The notes beneath the pieces are model-generated. The model was not told where the DNA came from. It worked only from the letters and a program-made list of their open reading frames with translations, and did no database searches. Both the position numbers and the translations under genes were made by a program. A stretch of 64,000 nt of DNA, from positions 1 to 64,000 of the forward strand of contig NZ_QQAK01000002.1 in the NCBI RefSeq assembly GCF_003384035.1, written 5' to 3'. The stretch is from Sporosarcina sp. BI001-red. GTDB lineage: Bacteria > Bacillota > Bacilli > Bacillales_A > Planococcaceae. How positions within the stretch are numbered: the first letter of the stretch is position 1; the number at the start of each line of letters is the position of its first letter. Below, piece after piece: positions 41,636-50,294 of the stretch.

Positions 41636-42364
41636 ATGAAAAAAACTATTCTAGCCCTGTCTTTAACAACCACATTGTTATTTAGCCAAGCAAGTTCTGC
41701 GGATGCTAGTGCTAGTACCGGTCTAAATGAAATATTAAAACTTCAGCCTGATCTCTCGAAACAAGAATTGCTACAAGATATTCGAGCGATAGCATCTAAT
41801 ACAGGCCAGTCAGAACAAAGTATTATTGAGCAAATTTATACAGAGCTAAAAAATGATCAAGATAAGGGTAAAGAGGAGAAATTAGCCCGCTCTGATATAT
41901 CTGCCTATGGAGGTTCTGGGGGAACTGTAAGTGTGGGTTCTAGTACAAAAGGAAATTTTTATTATACGCCTTCACAAACTGCTTATTTAGATCATGGCCA
42001 TGTGGGTATGTACTTTTCTTCAACAACAATTGTAGAATCTGTTCCTTCTGCTGGCGTTCGAACAATTTCAACTACTGCACGTAAGGTAGATAGCTCTGGA
42101 GCTATGGTTAAATCGGTCACAACATCTACCACAAATCGTACGAACGCTGCAAACTGGGCGAATACTCAGGTTGGACAATCCTACTCTTATAATTTTGCTA
42201 CAAATCGTTCGACTAGTCATACTGGAGCTAAAAACTGCTCCAAATTAATTTGGTCTGCTTATAAACTAAATGGCTCGTTAGATTTAGATGTTGACGGCGG
42301 GTTAGGTGTTTATCCACGTGATGTTAGAGATGCTAAAGGTACTGTTCTAGTAAGAAACATCTAA
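41636..42364 (+). CDS. Secreted YiiX/NlpC-P60-like permuted papain-fold protein
   Basis: 242 residues. A signal peptide (MKKTILALSLTTTLLFSQAS, cleavage near ADASA) precedes a helical propeptide-like part (about 30-95). The domain at about 110-242 has DHGHVGMYFS (catalytic His region) and later NCSKLIWSAYK (catalytic Cys), the His-before-Cys order of circularly permuted NlpC/P60 (YiiX/LRAT-like) enzymes. These cleave amide or thioester bonds in wall or lipid substrates; the substrate here is unknown. GGGAG precedes the ATG. Co-directional with the SHP-like ORF, so a possible target. Confidence 0.75.
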   Translation: MKKTILALSLTTTLLFSQASSADASASTGLNEILKLQPDLSKQELLQDIRAIASNTGQSEQSIIEQIYTELKNDQDKGKEEKLARSDISAYGGSGGTVSVGSSTKGNFYYTPSQTAYLDHGHVGMYFSSTTIVESVPSAGVRTISTTARKVDSSGAMVKSVTTSTTNRTNAANWANTQVGQSYSYNFATNRSTSHTGAKNCSKLIWSAYKLNGSLDLDVDGGLGVYPRDVRDAKGTVLVRNI

Positions 42365-42370
42365 TCTTAA

Positions 42371-42412
42371 TAAACAAGACCGTCTAATTAATTTAAGATG
42401 GTCTTGTTTGTT
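42371..42412 (+). terminator. Terminator after the secreted papain-fold gene
   Basis: AACAAGACC-g-TCT pairs with AGA-t-GGTCTTGTT, followed by TGTT. It separates this gene from the anchored protein gene, so the latter may depend on read-through. Confidence 0.65.
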
Positions 42413-42430
42413 AATCTGGAGGTACTGAAT

Positions 42431-43612
42431 ATGAAGAAAAAGGTATTGATAGGTGCCACTTTATTAGTGTTCGTTATTGTAGTCATTAGTCTTACCAAAG
42501 AAAAAAATATCCCTGATACTTTGTTACTTTCATCAGAAGAAATTTCTGAAAAGGAGTTATTAAAGAACACTAAAGCAATTATCTATTTATCAACGACAGC
42601 TGACCAGGATATCGATAATAAAGGATTAAGTTATGGCGTCTTTGTTCAGGATGATAATTCAGTTCAAGCACTTGCTATGAAAGGGCTAGAACTTGGAAGC
42701 ATAGCAGTAGGCAAGGATCAGATCCTATTAGAGGATAAAAACAACATAAATATTATAAGTGACAACATTAAAAAGTTTAAAATGGAAACTCCTCAATATA
42801 CAGGTGAAAGGACTGGTTATCTTCCAGGAAAAGAATTATTCTTCAGTGTCTATAACAGTGGGTTTGTAGAAGATGGATACAGTTCGGATGTTCGATATGG
42901 AGATACTAAAGGTTTCAATGTAGATAGTATACCTTATTATATTGTTGCTTCCGGAACAGCTGAAAACTCTGTTCACGTACTCACACAAGACTTCGAAACT
43001 AACCGGTTTAGTTTAAAGGAAATCACTTTTGATGAAGAACTTAAAGTTAATGATTTAACTGAAGTCCAATCTGAATCTACTGAAAATATGCAAGTTCTCG
43101 CGCCAATATTATCGGATGAGGACTATTATTATCTAATTTTATCTACAATTATTAGTGATACAAATGAAGTTGTATCGATTTATAGAATTAACAAAGAAAC
43201 ATTGGAGCAAGAAACCTTTGAATTGATTAACTACGATAATGTTGATCTAACCGCTACTATTCCCTATAATTACAAAAATTCTGCAACACTGCATAACAAA
43301 AAATTATATTATGCTAACGGATTAGGTGAAATACATTCTTTCGATTTAAATACCACAGCCGTTTCAAAAGAATTTAGTCTTAAGAATGTCAGTAGCTCTA
43401 AAGTTCGCCACAACGAAGAAACATACTTTAAAGATGGAAATCTATATGTATTACGATATAGCCCCAATAAAAAGGAACAATACTATTTAGAATCTTATTC
43501 ACTGGAGAAAGGGATTTTAACGGATTCTATTGATATCCATGGTCTCGATACAATCATAAAAGATTCCCAAAACAAAAAAGTTTACTCATATGACTTGAAA
43601 ATATTAAAGTAG
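42431..43612 (+). CDS. Membrane-anchored extracytoplasmic protein, unknown function
   Basis: 393 residues. One N-terminal membrane anchor (about 4-22: VLIGATLLVFVIVVISL) and a long extracellular part rich in Asp, Asn, Tyr and beta-type repeats such as YYIVASGTAENSVHVLTQDF and YYLILSTIISDTNEVVSIYR. The periodicity suggests a beta-propeller (inference). No lipobox cysteine. I do not recognise the family. CTGGAGG precedes the ATG. It follows the secreted papain-fold gene on the same strand, beyond a terminator-like hairpin. Confidence 0.7.
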   Translation: MKKKVLIGATLLVFVIVVISLTKEKNIPDTLLLSSEEISEKELLKNTKAIIYLSTTADQDIDNKGLSYGVFVQDDNSVQALAMKGLELGSIAVGKDQILLEDKNNINIISDNIKKFKMETPQYTGERTGYLPGKELFFSVYNSGFVEDGYSSDVRYGDTKGFNVDSIPYYIVASGTAENSVHVLTQDFETNRFSLKEITFDEELKVNDLTEVQSESTENMQVLAPILSDEDYYYLILSTIISDTNEVVSIYRINKETLEQETFELINYDNVDLTATIPYNYKNSATLHNKKLYYANGLGEIHSFDLNTTAVSKEFSLKNVSSSKVRHNEETYFKDGNLYVLRYSPNKKEQYYLESYSLEKGILTDSIDIHGLDTIIKDSQNKKVYSYDLKILK

Positions 43613-43713
43613 TAATACATTCGCTACAGTTAATTACCTATAAGGTTTCTTTAGCTTCTTCTGAAGTCCCTTCCGCAAAATACACATGCACCTCTCTAAT
43701 AGTTCTATAACTC

Positions 43714-43760
43714 AAAAAGCTGTCCACTGAAAAGGGAAACCTAATCACGGACAGCTTTTT
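43714..43760. terminator. Hairpin terminator with the same loop as at 39892
   Basis: AAAAAGCTGTCC pairs with GGACAGCTTTTT, with loop ACTGAAAAGGGAAACCTAATCA. The loop run TGAAAAGGGAAACCT is shared exactly with the hairpin after tRNA-Ser. It ends the anchored-protein gene and lies opposite the GIY-YIG gene end. Confidence 0.85.
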
Positions 43761-43783
43761 TATAGTTGGCGAATCACCTTTCA

Positions 43784-44140
43784 TCAAAAGGACTTCTGCT
43801 TATTATACCCACGCTCTCCGTAAGGTTGTAGTTGTTCTAACCATTTCGTTTCGAGTTCGGATAATGCTTCTTTCTCGTTGAAATAAGGATCCTCTTTCTT
43901 TTTTAGTTTCTCTAAAACGTCAAAGGTGAATACGTCTTTACCGAATTGATCCCAATCTTGTTGAAGCTGTTTGTTCGTGTGCGTATTTGTTTCTAATTGA
44001 AACTTCACGCCATTGAGTGTTTTGAAGTTTTTAGTACTTCCTACAAAGACCTTATCGTTCGCTGTATTCTTGATTTGAAAAGTTCCCGCTTCAATCGAGG
44101 TTTCTTTGTATTGTTGCTTTAGCTCTTTTTTACGTTCCAT
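43784..44140 (-). CDS. GIY-YIG nuclease family protein
   Basis: 118 residues. The core GTFQIKNTANDKVFVGSTKN is a diverged GIY-YIG motif (G-x-F-Q-I ... V-F-V-G), with the Glu-rich C-terminal part (YFNEKEALSELETKWLEQLQ, GYNKQKSF) common in a Firmicute subgroup found beside DUF2087 regulators. Nuclease activity is inferred from fold only. The gene starts 23 bp after the DUF2087 gene and probably shares its transcript. Confidence 0.75.
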   Translation of the reverse strand: MERKKELKQQYKETSIEAGTFQIKNTANDKVFVGSTKNFKTLNGVKFQLETNTHTNKQLQQDWDQFGKDVFTFDVLEKLKKKEDPYFNEKEALSELETKWLEQLQPYGERGYNKQKSF

Positions 44141-44163
44141 CTCTTTTCACTCGCTTTCCATTA

Positions 44164-44919
44164 TTAGTTCTTCAGCCAATACTCGCTTCCATCTGCGGTT
44201 CGATCCAAAAACCCATATTCGATTAAATATCTTCTAATTAAGACATAGTCGTCGTGTATTTTGTTTAATAGCTCATTGAGTTCTTTTTCTGAATAGATGG
44301 TTTGACTCTCAATCAAGCTCACAATTTCCCTTAGTACAACCAATCGTTGTTTTTCTTTAGGGGGAAACTTCGTTAACCCACCACTTATACCATCAGGTAA
44401 GAACTTCTTAAGGATCTCCTGCTGCTCCACATCGGTAATCGCATACCGATCGTCAATCATCTTGGCCGTTTTATGCGGAGGTATGAATGCCGGTGTATGG
44501 TCACCTTTTTCTTTCAACAGTTCCATCATCGTCAAAAAAATCTTTGCTTGCCGTTCCTTCTCTTTCAATGCAAAGCGATGATGCCGTACCGTGGAAACGC
44601 TGCCGATCCCCATTTCCTGCTGAACTTCTTTATCACTTTTCCCTGCATAAAAAAGACGGATCAGCTGGCTTTGGTGATCAGTAAGGCCCGTCAGTCTTTT
44701 CTCCATTTCAATTAGGTAATCAAATACAGATTGATGCTCATTTTCGATATGGAGACGCATGTACCGTTCCGCTTCGTAGAGCATATTTCCATCCGGATAA
44801 ACAATCCCTTTATCAATTCGTTCACCACATAGCAAACAAGTATAGGTATGCTGGTCTTCTAGATATCCATTTTTTAATTCAGTAAATGAGGCACTCCAAA
44901 ATAAGTCCGGGTTTTCCAT
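44164..44919 (-). CDS. DUF2087-domain transcriptional regulator with zinc knuckle and HTH
   Basis: 251 residues. N-terminal YTCLLCGER and HIENEH could form a C2H2-type metal site (about 29-60). A LuxR-like HTH lies at about 78-115 (LTDHQSQLIRLFYAGKSDKE). The C-terminal DUF2087 domain (about 170-251) has LTKFPPKEKQRLVVL, YSEKELNELLNKIHDDYVLI, RRYLIEYGFLDR and ends YWLKN. The regulated genes are unknown. It has its own sigma-A promoter and leads a two-gene unit with the GIY-YIG protein. Confidence 0.8.
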   Translation of the reverse strand: MENPDLFWSASFTELKNGYLEDQHTYTCLLCGERIDKGIVYPDGNMLYEAERYMRLHIENEHQSVFDYLIEMEKRLTGLTDHQSQLIRLFYAGKSDKEVQQEMGIGSVSTVRHHRFALKEKERQAKIFLTMMELLKEKGDHTPAFIPPHKTAKMIDDRYAITDVEQQEILKKFLPDGISGGLTKFPPKEKQRLVVLREIVSLIESQTIYSEKELNELLNKIHDDYVLIRRYLIEYGFLDRTADGSEYWLKN

Positions 44920-44990
44920 TATATAAACACAACTCTCTATTGTTTGATTTTAAACAAATAATTAATTATACCGTTTGCCTTTTCTCCTGA

Positions 44991-45019
44991 ATACTATTCT
45001 TTTTTCTTGGTTGTGTCAA
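44991..45019 (-). promoter_or_regulatory. Sigma-A promoter of the DUF2087/GIY-YIG pair
   Basis: Minus strand: TTGACA (45014-45019, perfect), 17 bp, TAGTAT (44991-44996). It lies 72 bp before the DUF2087 start. The rest of the 44920-45187 gap shows nothing else I can assign. Confidence 0.7.
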
Positions 45020-45187
45020 CCAGAAAGCAAACTTTTCAATGCATTATTTACTCATGGACTAACAGATTAATCTTTCGTTTACCTCTGGGGTTGAAAATTA
45101 TATAGATCAGGAGTGATAAGTTCCTGCAGATAAATAGAGGAATGAGATAAGAACGGACTTGATTTTTAGGGAGGACCTTATTAGACA

Positions 45188-45236
45188 CAAAAAAACAGAG
45201 GACACAAATGCATGAAGCAAATGTGTCCTCTGTTTT
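45188..45236 (-). terminator. Terminator after thrB
   Basis: AAAACAGAGGACACA and TGTGTCCTCTGTTTT form a 15-bp stem, followed on the minus strand by TTTTTTTGTG. It ends the hom-thrC-thrB operon. Confidence 0.92.
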
Positions 45237-46138
45237 CATCGTGATTCAACTACCGTTGCACCTTCCGCTACTGGTGTAACGGCAATACATGTGTAGTAGG
45301 GAAATTTCTCTTCAAGCAGACGGGCCGCCTCTTCTTCACGCCCCTCATGTACCGCAACAAACAGTGAAGGACCTGCGCCACTCAATGTCATGCCGTACGC
45401 GCCATGCGCGTGACTCTCTTCTCGGACTGCATCGAAGTCTGGAAACATCTTTTTACGGTATGGCTCATGGAAGATGTCGTGATCCATCATGCGGCCAACT
45501 AGTGACCATTCCCCTTTAGCAAGAGCTGCCGCCATCAGACTACTTGCAGCACTTCCTTCAGTTGCTTTGTTATGGTCCAAATGACTAGGAAGGAGTCCAC
45601 GAGAGTCGCCGGTTTTCATCTCAACGGGGGGGACGAGTACTACTGCGCCAATTGGTGGTGCATCGAACTTCATGACTTCTAGTGATGAATGGTCGTAAAA
45701 AGAAATCGTCACCCCACCGGCAATCGCAGCTGTCACGTTATCGGCATGACCTTCGATGCCTACGCCGAACCACATCTTCTCTTTCTGATTCAGCTTCAAT
45801 CCATGGAGATGGTCCGCGATCTCAACCCCTGCCGCAATTGCTGCGGCACTACTACCGAGTCCTTTACCTAAAGGGATATCAGACTTCACACGTAAAGTGC
45901 AGGGAATCGTTTCGCTACCCGTACGACGTACCACCCTTTGTATGGTTTGTACGATTAGATTGTCTTCATCAGTTGGAAGTCCCTTCATCTCTTGGTCTTC
46001 ATAGACCACCGTCCATCGTTCTGCGGGTTCTACATTCACTGTCATATATAACGACAGCGCCATGCCGATACTGTCAAAGCCTGGCCCAAGATTTGCAGTC
46101 GTTGCTGGAACAGTCACGGTAAAAGGAGTACTGCCCAT
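45236..46138 (-). CDS. thrB: Homoserine kinase
   Basis: 300 residues, GHMP kinase: VTVPATTANLGPGFDSIGMA, the phosphate loop DIPLGKGLGSSAAAIAAGVE, and YGMTLSGAGPSLFVAV. It phosphorylates homoserine with ATP on the way to threonine. AAAGGAGGCG lies at the end of thrC, just before the ATG; the two genes abut. Last gene of the operon. Confidence 0.96.
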   Translation of the reverse strand: MGSTPFTVTVPATTANLGPGFDSIGMALSLYMTVNVEPAERWTVVYEDQEMKGLPTDEDNLIVQTIQRVVRRTGSETIPCTLRVKSDIPLGKGLGSSAAAIAAGVEIADHLHGLKLNQKEKMWFGVGIEGHADNVTAAIAGGVTISFYDHSSLEVMKFDAPPIGAVVLVPPVEMKTGDSRGLLPSHLDHNKATEGSAASSLMAAALAKGEWSLVGRMMDHDIFHEPYRKKMFPDFDAVREESHAHGAYGMTLSGAGPSLFVAVHEGREEEAARLLEEKFPYYTCIAVTPVAEGATVVESR

Positions 46139-47197
46139 TTACTTCGCCTCCTTTTTTAAGCCAGCTGCGAATGCTTCGAATTCTGCACGTGTCATGAATG
46201 GCTTCCCATCATTAACGCGAATTGCGGTTTCAGGATCTTTTAATCCATTCCCCGTCAAGACACCCACAATCGTCGTTCCTTTCTTAATTTCTCCCGCATC
46301 GATACGCTTTTTCAGTCCTGCAATCGTTGCGCATGAAGCGGGCTCTGCAAATACACCGTCCGTTGACGCAAGCAGGCTGTACGCTTCAAGAATCTCTTCA
46401 TCTGTTACCGATAAAATATGACCACCTGATTCCGACAAAGCTGTTTCTGCTAAGTGCCAGCTAGCTGGATTACCAATGCGAATGGCAGTCGCAACCGTTT
46501 CAGGCTCTTTAAACACACGACCGTAAACAATCGGTGCAGCACCATCCGCTTGTACACCTAACAATCGTGGCTTGTCTCCACCTTTTTTCTCCGCATACTC
46601 TGTAAAGCCTTTCCAAGCAGCTGATATGTTGCCGGCGTTTCCAACTGGTAACGCAAAAATGTCCGGTACGCAGCCTAGCTGTTCAATTGTCTCAAATGCA
46701 ATCGTTTTTTGACCTTCTAAACGATACGGATTGACTGAATTGACAAGGGCAATATCGCCTCCGCCAGCTTCTCGTACCATTTGCAACGCTTCGTCAAAGT
46801 TCCCTTCGATTTCAAGAATCTCAGCGCCATACATCTTCGCTTGCGCCAATTTCCCAAGCGCAATTCTGCCTGCCGGAATGACGACAATTGTACGCATCCC
46901 TGCGCGTGCACCATAGGCCGCCGCTGATGCTGATGTATTGCCCGTTGACGCACAAATAAGTGTTGTTTTTCCTTCTTCTTTCGCTTTTGCAACAGCCATT
47001 ACCATCCCACGGTCTTTAAACGATCCCGTTGGGTTGGCACCCTCCGTTTTTACATATAAGTTCACACCCCACTGTTCAGATAAGTTTTTTAAGTGAATGA
47101 GTGGCGTATTCCCTTCTTGTAGTGTTAAATCAGGTGTTTGCTCCGTTACAGGAAGCCATTCCCGATACTCTTCTATTAGTCCATTCCATCGTCTCAT
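46139..47197 (-). CDS. thrC: Threonine synthase
   Basis: 352 residues, fold-type II PLP enzyme: [11 protein letters not shown], the PLP lysine in [37 protein letters not shown], and [12 protein letters not shown]. It converts O-phosphohomoserine to threonine. This is the short form typical of Bacillus. Four bases after hom and adjacent to thrB. Confidence 0.96.
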   Translation of the reverse strand: MRRWNGLIEEYREWLPVTEQTPDLTLQEGNTPLIHLKNLSEQWGVNLYVKTEGANPTGSFKDRGMVMAVAKAKEEGKTTLICASTGNTSASAAAYGARAGMRTIVVIPAGRIALGKLAQAKMYGAEILEIEGNFDEALQMVREAGGGDIALVNSVNPYRLEGQKTIAFETIEQLGCVPDIFALPVGNAGNISAAWKGFTEYAEKKGGDKPRLLGVQADGAAPIVYGRVFKEPETVATAIRIGNPASWHLAETALSESGGHILSVTDEEILEAYSLLASTDGVFAEPASCATIAGLKKRIDAGEIKKGTTIVGVLTGNGLKDPETAIRVNDGKPFMTRAEFEAFAAGLKKEAK

Positions 47198-47200
47198 CGG

Positions 47201-48493
47201 TCATTCCCCCTCTACTCGATAGTGGCTTAGTACGCAATTCACTTCCGGTGCCACTTTCAATTCTTCGATGACTTTCAAATGTTGGTCCCTGGAAATCGCA
47301 TGTGTAATGAAGATTAAATCCGCATCTTCGCGCTTTGGATCTGCATGTTGAATCACCGTTGCCAAGCTCGCCTTATTGTGGCTGTATATAGAAGACAAAC
47401 GAGACAGCACGCCAATTTCATCCTGAACGGAAATTCGGTAGAAATAGCTTGCAAACTTCTGATCATCTGACTTCACTTTGCGCTCATACTGGTAGGAATG
47501 AATTCGTTTACCATTCACTCCAAGCAATAGATTCCTGCAAGCCGCTACGATATCTGAGGTAACAGACGTTGCAGTCGGCAACGAACCAGCACCGGGTCCA
47601 TAGAACATCGTTTCCCCGACTGCATCTCCATAAACATAGACTGCGTTGAACTCGTTGTTGACAGAAGCCAGTGGGTGTTCGTTTTTGATGAATACAGGTT
47701 CAACCGCCACTTCTATACCGTTTTCATCCTTCTTCGCAGATCCTGCCATCTTAATGGTATAGCCGAACTGCTCTGCAAGTTCGAGATCTCCGTCTTCAAT
47801 GACACGTAGTCCACGCACGTATACATCATCAAGATGCACTTCTGTCGAAAATGATAGCGACGCGAGGATCGCCATCTTACGGGCAGCGTCAATGCCGTCT
47901 ACATCGGCAGATGGGTCCGCTTCTGCGTAGCCAAGAACTGTTGCTTCAGCAAGTGCGTCTTCATACGTTTTCTTTTCTTCCTTCATCTTCGTGAGGATGA
48001 AGTTCGTGGTCCCGTTCACAATACCTAACAGCGATGTTATTCGATCAGAAGCAAGCCCATCTTCAAGTGTACGAATTAGTGGAATCCCTCCACCCACACT
48101 CGCCTCGTAGAACAAATCACAACTGTTTTCATCGGCTAACGTGAGTAACTCTTTTCCATAGACTGCCATGACATCTTTGTTGGCTGTGACAACACCTTTT
48201 CCCGCTTTTAAAGAACGTTCTATAGCTGTTTTCGCGTCATCCGTTCCTCCAAACACTTCGACGATGAAATCGATTGTGTCGTCATTCAGCAAGTTGTCTA
48301 GTTGGTCCGTGAACGCCTCTTTCGGCAATTCTGTATCCCGTTCTTTAGTTTTATCTTTTATCAACACACGCTTAATGCGTACAGGTACGCCAAGCTTATG
48401 TTGCAAGTCATCCTGGTGGTTGTGCAAAATTTTAGCAACGCCGCTTCCTACAATCCCGAAACCTAATAAGCCAATTCCGATTTCTTTTCTCAT
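47201..48493 (-). CDS. hom: Homoserine dehydrogenase
   Basis: 430 residues: NAD(P)-binding GLLGFGIVGSGVAKIL, TANKDVMAVYGKEL, the catalytic region GIVNGTTNFILTKM and YAEADPSADVDGIDAARKMAIL, and a C-terminal ACT domain (about 350-430) for threonine feedback. It reduces aspartate semialdehyde to homoserine. GGGAGG precedes the ATG. A possible -10 (TATACT) lies upstream, but the -35 is weak. First gene of hom-thrC-thrB. Confidence 0.96.
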   Translation of the reverse strand: MRKEIGIGLLGFGIVGSGVAKILHNHQDDLQHKLGVPVRIKRVLIKDKTKERDTELPKEAFTDQLDNLLNDDTIDFIVEVFGGTDDAKTAIERSLKAGKGVVTANKDVMAVYGKELLTLADENSCDLFYEASVGGGIPLIRTLEDGLASDRITSLLGIVNGTTNFILTKMKEEKKTYEDALAEATVLGYAEADPSADVDGIDAARKMAILASLSFSTEVHLDDVYVRGLRVIEDGDLELAEQFGYTIKMAGSAKKDENGIEVAVEPVFIKNEHPLASVNNEFNAVYVYGDAVGETMFYGPGAGSLPTATSVTSDIVAACRNLLLGVNGKRIHSYQYERKVKSDDQKFASYFYRISVQDEIGVLSRLSSIYSHNKASLATVIQHADPKREDADLIFITHAISRDQHLKVIEELKVAPEVNCVLSHYRVEGE

Positions 48494-48650
48494 TTGACGA
48501 TTCCTCCCACTATATGTACACTACGAAACAACAAATGTTCTTTCCATAGAGACAGTATAAAGATAAAGTCTTCACAGAACAACCCTATCATGTTATTGTT
48601 ATTCAATATATCACACAAGTCACAATTAATTAAAGATTGGATCTGGTTAA

Positions 48651-50018
48651 ATGAAAGTTTGTAAATTTGGCGGAACGTCTGTTGCATCGGCTCAACAAAT
48701 CAAAAAAGTAGCAAACATTATCCATTCCGATTCATCCCGAAAAATTATTGTCGTTTCCGCTCCAGGCAAACGTCACAGTGACGATACCAAAGTGACGGAT
48801 CTGCTCATACTTCTTGCAGAAAAGGCCTTGATTGGGCAAGATGCAGAACCAGAACTTCGACAAGTCCTTGCTCGCTACGAAGAGATATCAAAAGAGCTGG
48901 GGCTCGATGGCTCGATGAATACTGTGATTGAAAAAGACTTACGTGAACGACTCTCTTTGGACAAGGAAGATCCAATTCTTTTCATGGATAGCCTAAAAGC
49001 ATCAGGTGAAGACAACAACGCGAAACTCATTGCAGCGTACTTGCAGTCGATTGGTATGGAAGCGACCTACGTCTGTCCGAAAGAAGGCGGTCTGTTGGTC
49101 AATGAACGTCCACAACGGGTGCAGGCGCTTCCTGAGGGTGAGGAACTCCTTGCTGAATTACGGAATAGACCTGGCATTGTCGTGTTCCCAGGATTCTTTG
49201 GCTATACAAAAGACGGAACACTTCGCACATTCAATCGTGGCGGCTCAGACATCACAGGTTCCCTTCTCGCTGCAGCAACTAGGGCTGAACTGTATGAGAA
49301 CTTTACCGATGTCGATTCGGTGTTTTCTGCCAATCCGAACGTGGTCGACAAACCGTGTGCAATCCATACGATGACGTACCGCGAAATGCGTGAGCTTTCA
49401 TACGCAGGCTTCACAGTATTTCACGATGAAGCGTTGCGCCCTGCGTTCTTGCGGTCGATTCCGGTATGCATTAAAAATACGAATAATCCGCGTGCTCGTG
49501 GCACGATGATTGTGAAAGAGCGGGAGTGCGGTACGAACCCGGTCGTAGGAATCGCTGCGGATGACGGATTCTCAACACTATTCGTTGATAAATACTTAAT
49601 GAACGTTGAAATTGGCTTCGGTCGACGATTACTTCAGATTTTGGAAGAAGAAGAAATTCCATTTGAGCACACGCCTTCAGGAATCGATAACATGTCCGTA
49701 ATTATTCGGGATATGTTCTTGACGGAAGAAAAAGAAACACGAATTTTACACCGTGTGAAAGAAGAACTTGAAGCTGACGATGCGTACTTCCGACGCGATT
49801 ACTCGATGGTGGTTCTTGTTGGGGAACGTATGCGGGATACGACCGGATTAACGGCACGTGCTGCTACAGCGATTGCGAAAACTGGTGCAAGCATTCAGAT
49901 GATCAACCAAGGGTCTACTGAGGTCAGCCTCGTGTTCGGGGTTCATAAAAAAGATGAAACAGCTGTTCTTCGTTCACTGTATGAGGAGTTTTTCCAAACA
50001 GCCACTACACATGTGTAA
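48651..50018 (+). CDS. thrD: Aspartate kinase (class III, monofunctional)
   Basis: 455 residues: N-terminal KFGGTSVASAQQIKKVANII, VVSAPGKRHSDD, FNRGGSDITGSLLAAA and a C-terminal pair of ACT domains (from about 305; VDKYLMNVEIGFGRR, GASIQMINQGSTEVSLVF). It makes aspartyl phosphate for Thr/Met/Lys. Corresponds to B. subtilis YclM/ThrD, the isozyme inhibited by Lys plus Thr. Divergent from hom, which suits joint control of threonine supply. Its ribosome binding site is weak (GGAT). Confidence 0.92.
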   Translation: MKVCKFGGTSVASAQQIKKVANIIHSDSSRKIIVVSAPGKRHSDDTKVTDLLILLAEKALIGQDAEPELRQVLARYEEISKELGLDGSMNTVIEKDLRERLSLDKEDPILFMDSLKASGEDNNAKLIAAYLQSIGMEATYVCPKEGGLLVNERPQRVQALPEGEELLAELRNRPGIVVFPGFFGYTKDGTLRTFNRGGSDITGSLLAAATRAELYENFTDVDSVFSANPNVVDKPCAIHTMTYREMRELSYAGFTVFHDEALRPAFLRSIPVCIKNTNNPRARGTMIVKERECGTNPVVGIAADDGFSTLFVDKYLMNVEIGFGRRLLQILEEEEIPFEHTPSGIDNMSVIIRDMFLTEEKETRILHRVKEELEADDAYFRRDYSMVVLVGERMRDTTGLTARAATAIAKTGASIQMINQGSTEVSLVFGVHKKDETAVLRSLYEEFFQTATTHV

Positions 50019-50029
50019 GTGATAATGTA

Positions 50030-50076
50030 AAAAGAGCGAATTCGGATTAGTGTCTAACCCGAATTCGCTCTTTTTG
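50030..50076 (+). terminator. Terminator after the aspartate kinase gene
   Basis: AAAAAGAGCGAATTCGG and CCGAATTCGCTCTTTTT-type arms form a stem of about 16 bp with a 12-14-base loop, starting 12 bp after the stop. Confidence 0.9.
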
Positions 50077-50294
50077 CATTGGTGATCTGTTTTGGTCGAA
50101 GTGAACCTTTCTTCAGTAGGTTCTAATTTCATCTTTATAAAAGTCATTGAATCATTTGATCTTATAAAGTTTTTTCTATAGCGCTTGATAAATCAGCATA
50201 TTAAGATGGATTACTCCTCTTCTATTCGACATTTGGTTGACGGAAAGCCGTGTTCTGTTGTTAGCCCGATTACTAAATTCTTTTCTTCAACCGG

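Noticed and set aside
45048..45239. 63-codon minus-strand ORF after thrB
   Set aside because: Its start falls within the thrB terminator hairpin and the composition is not protein-like.
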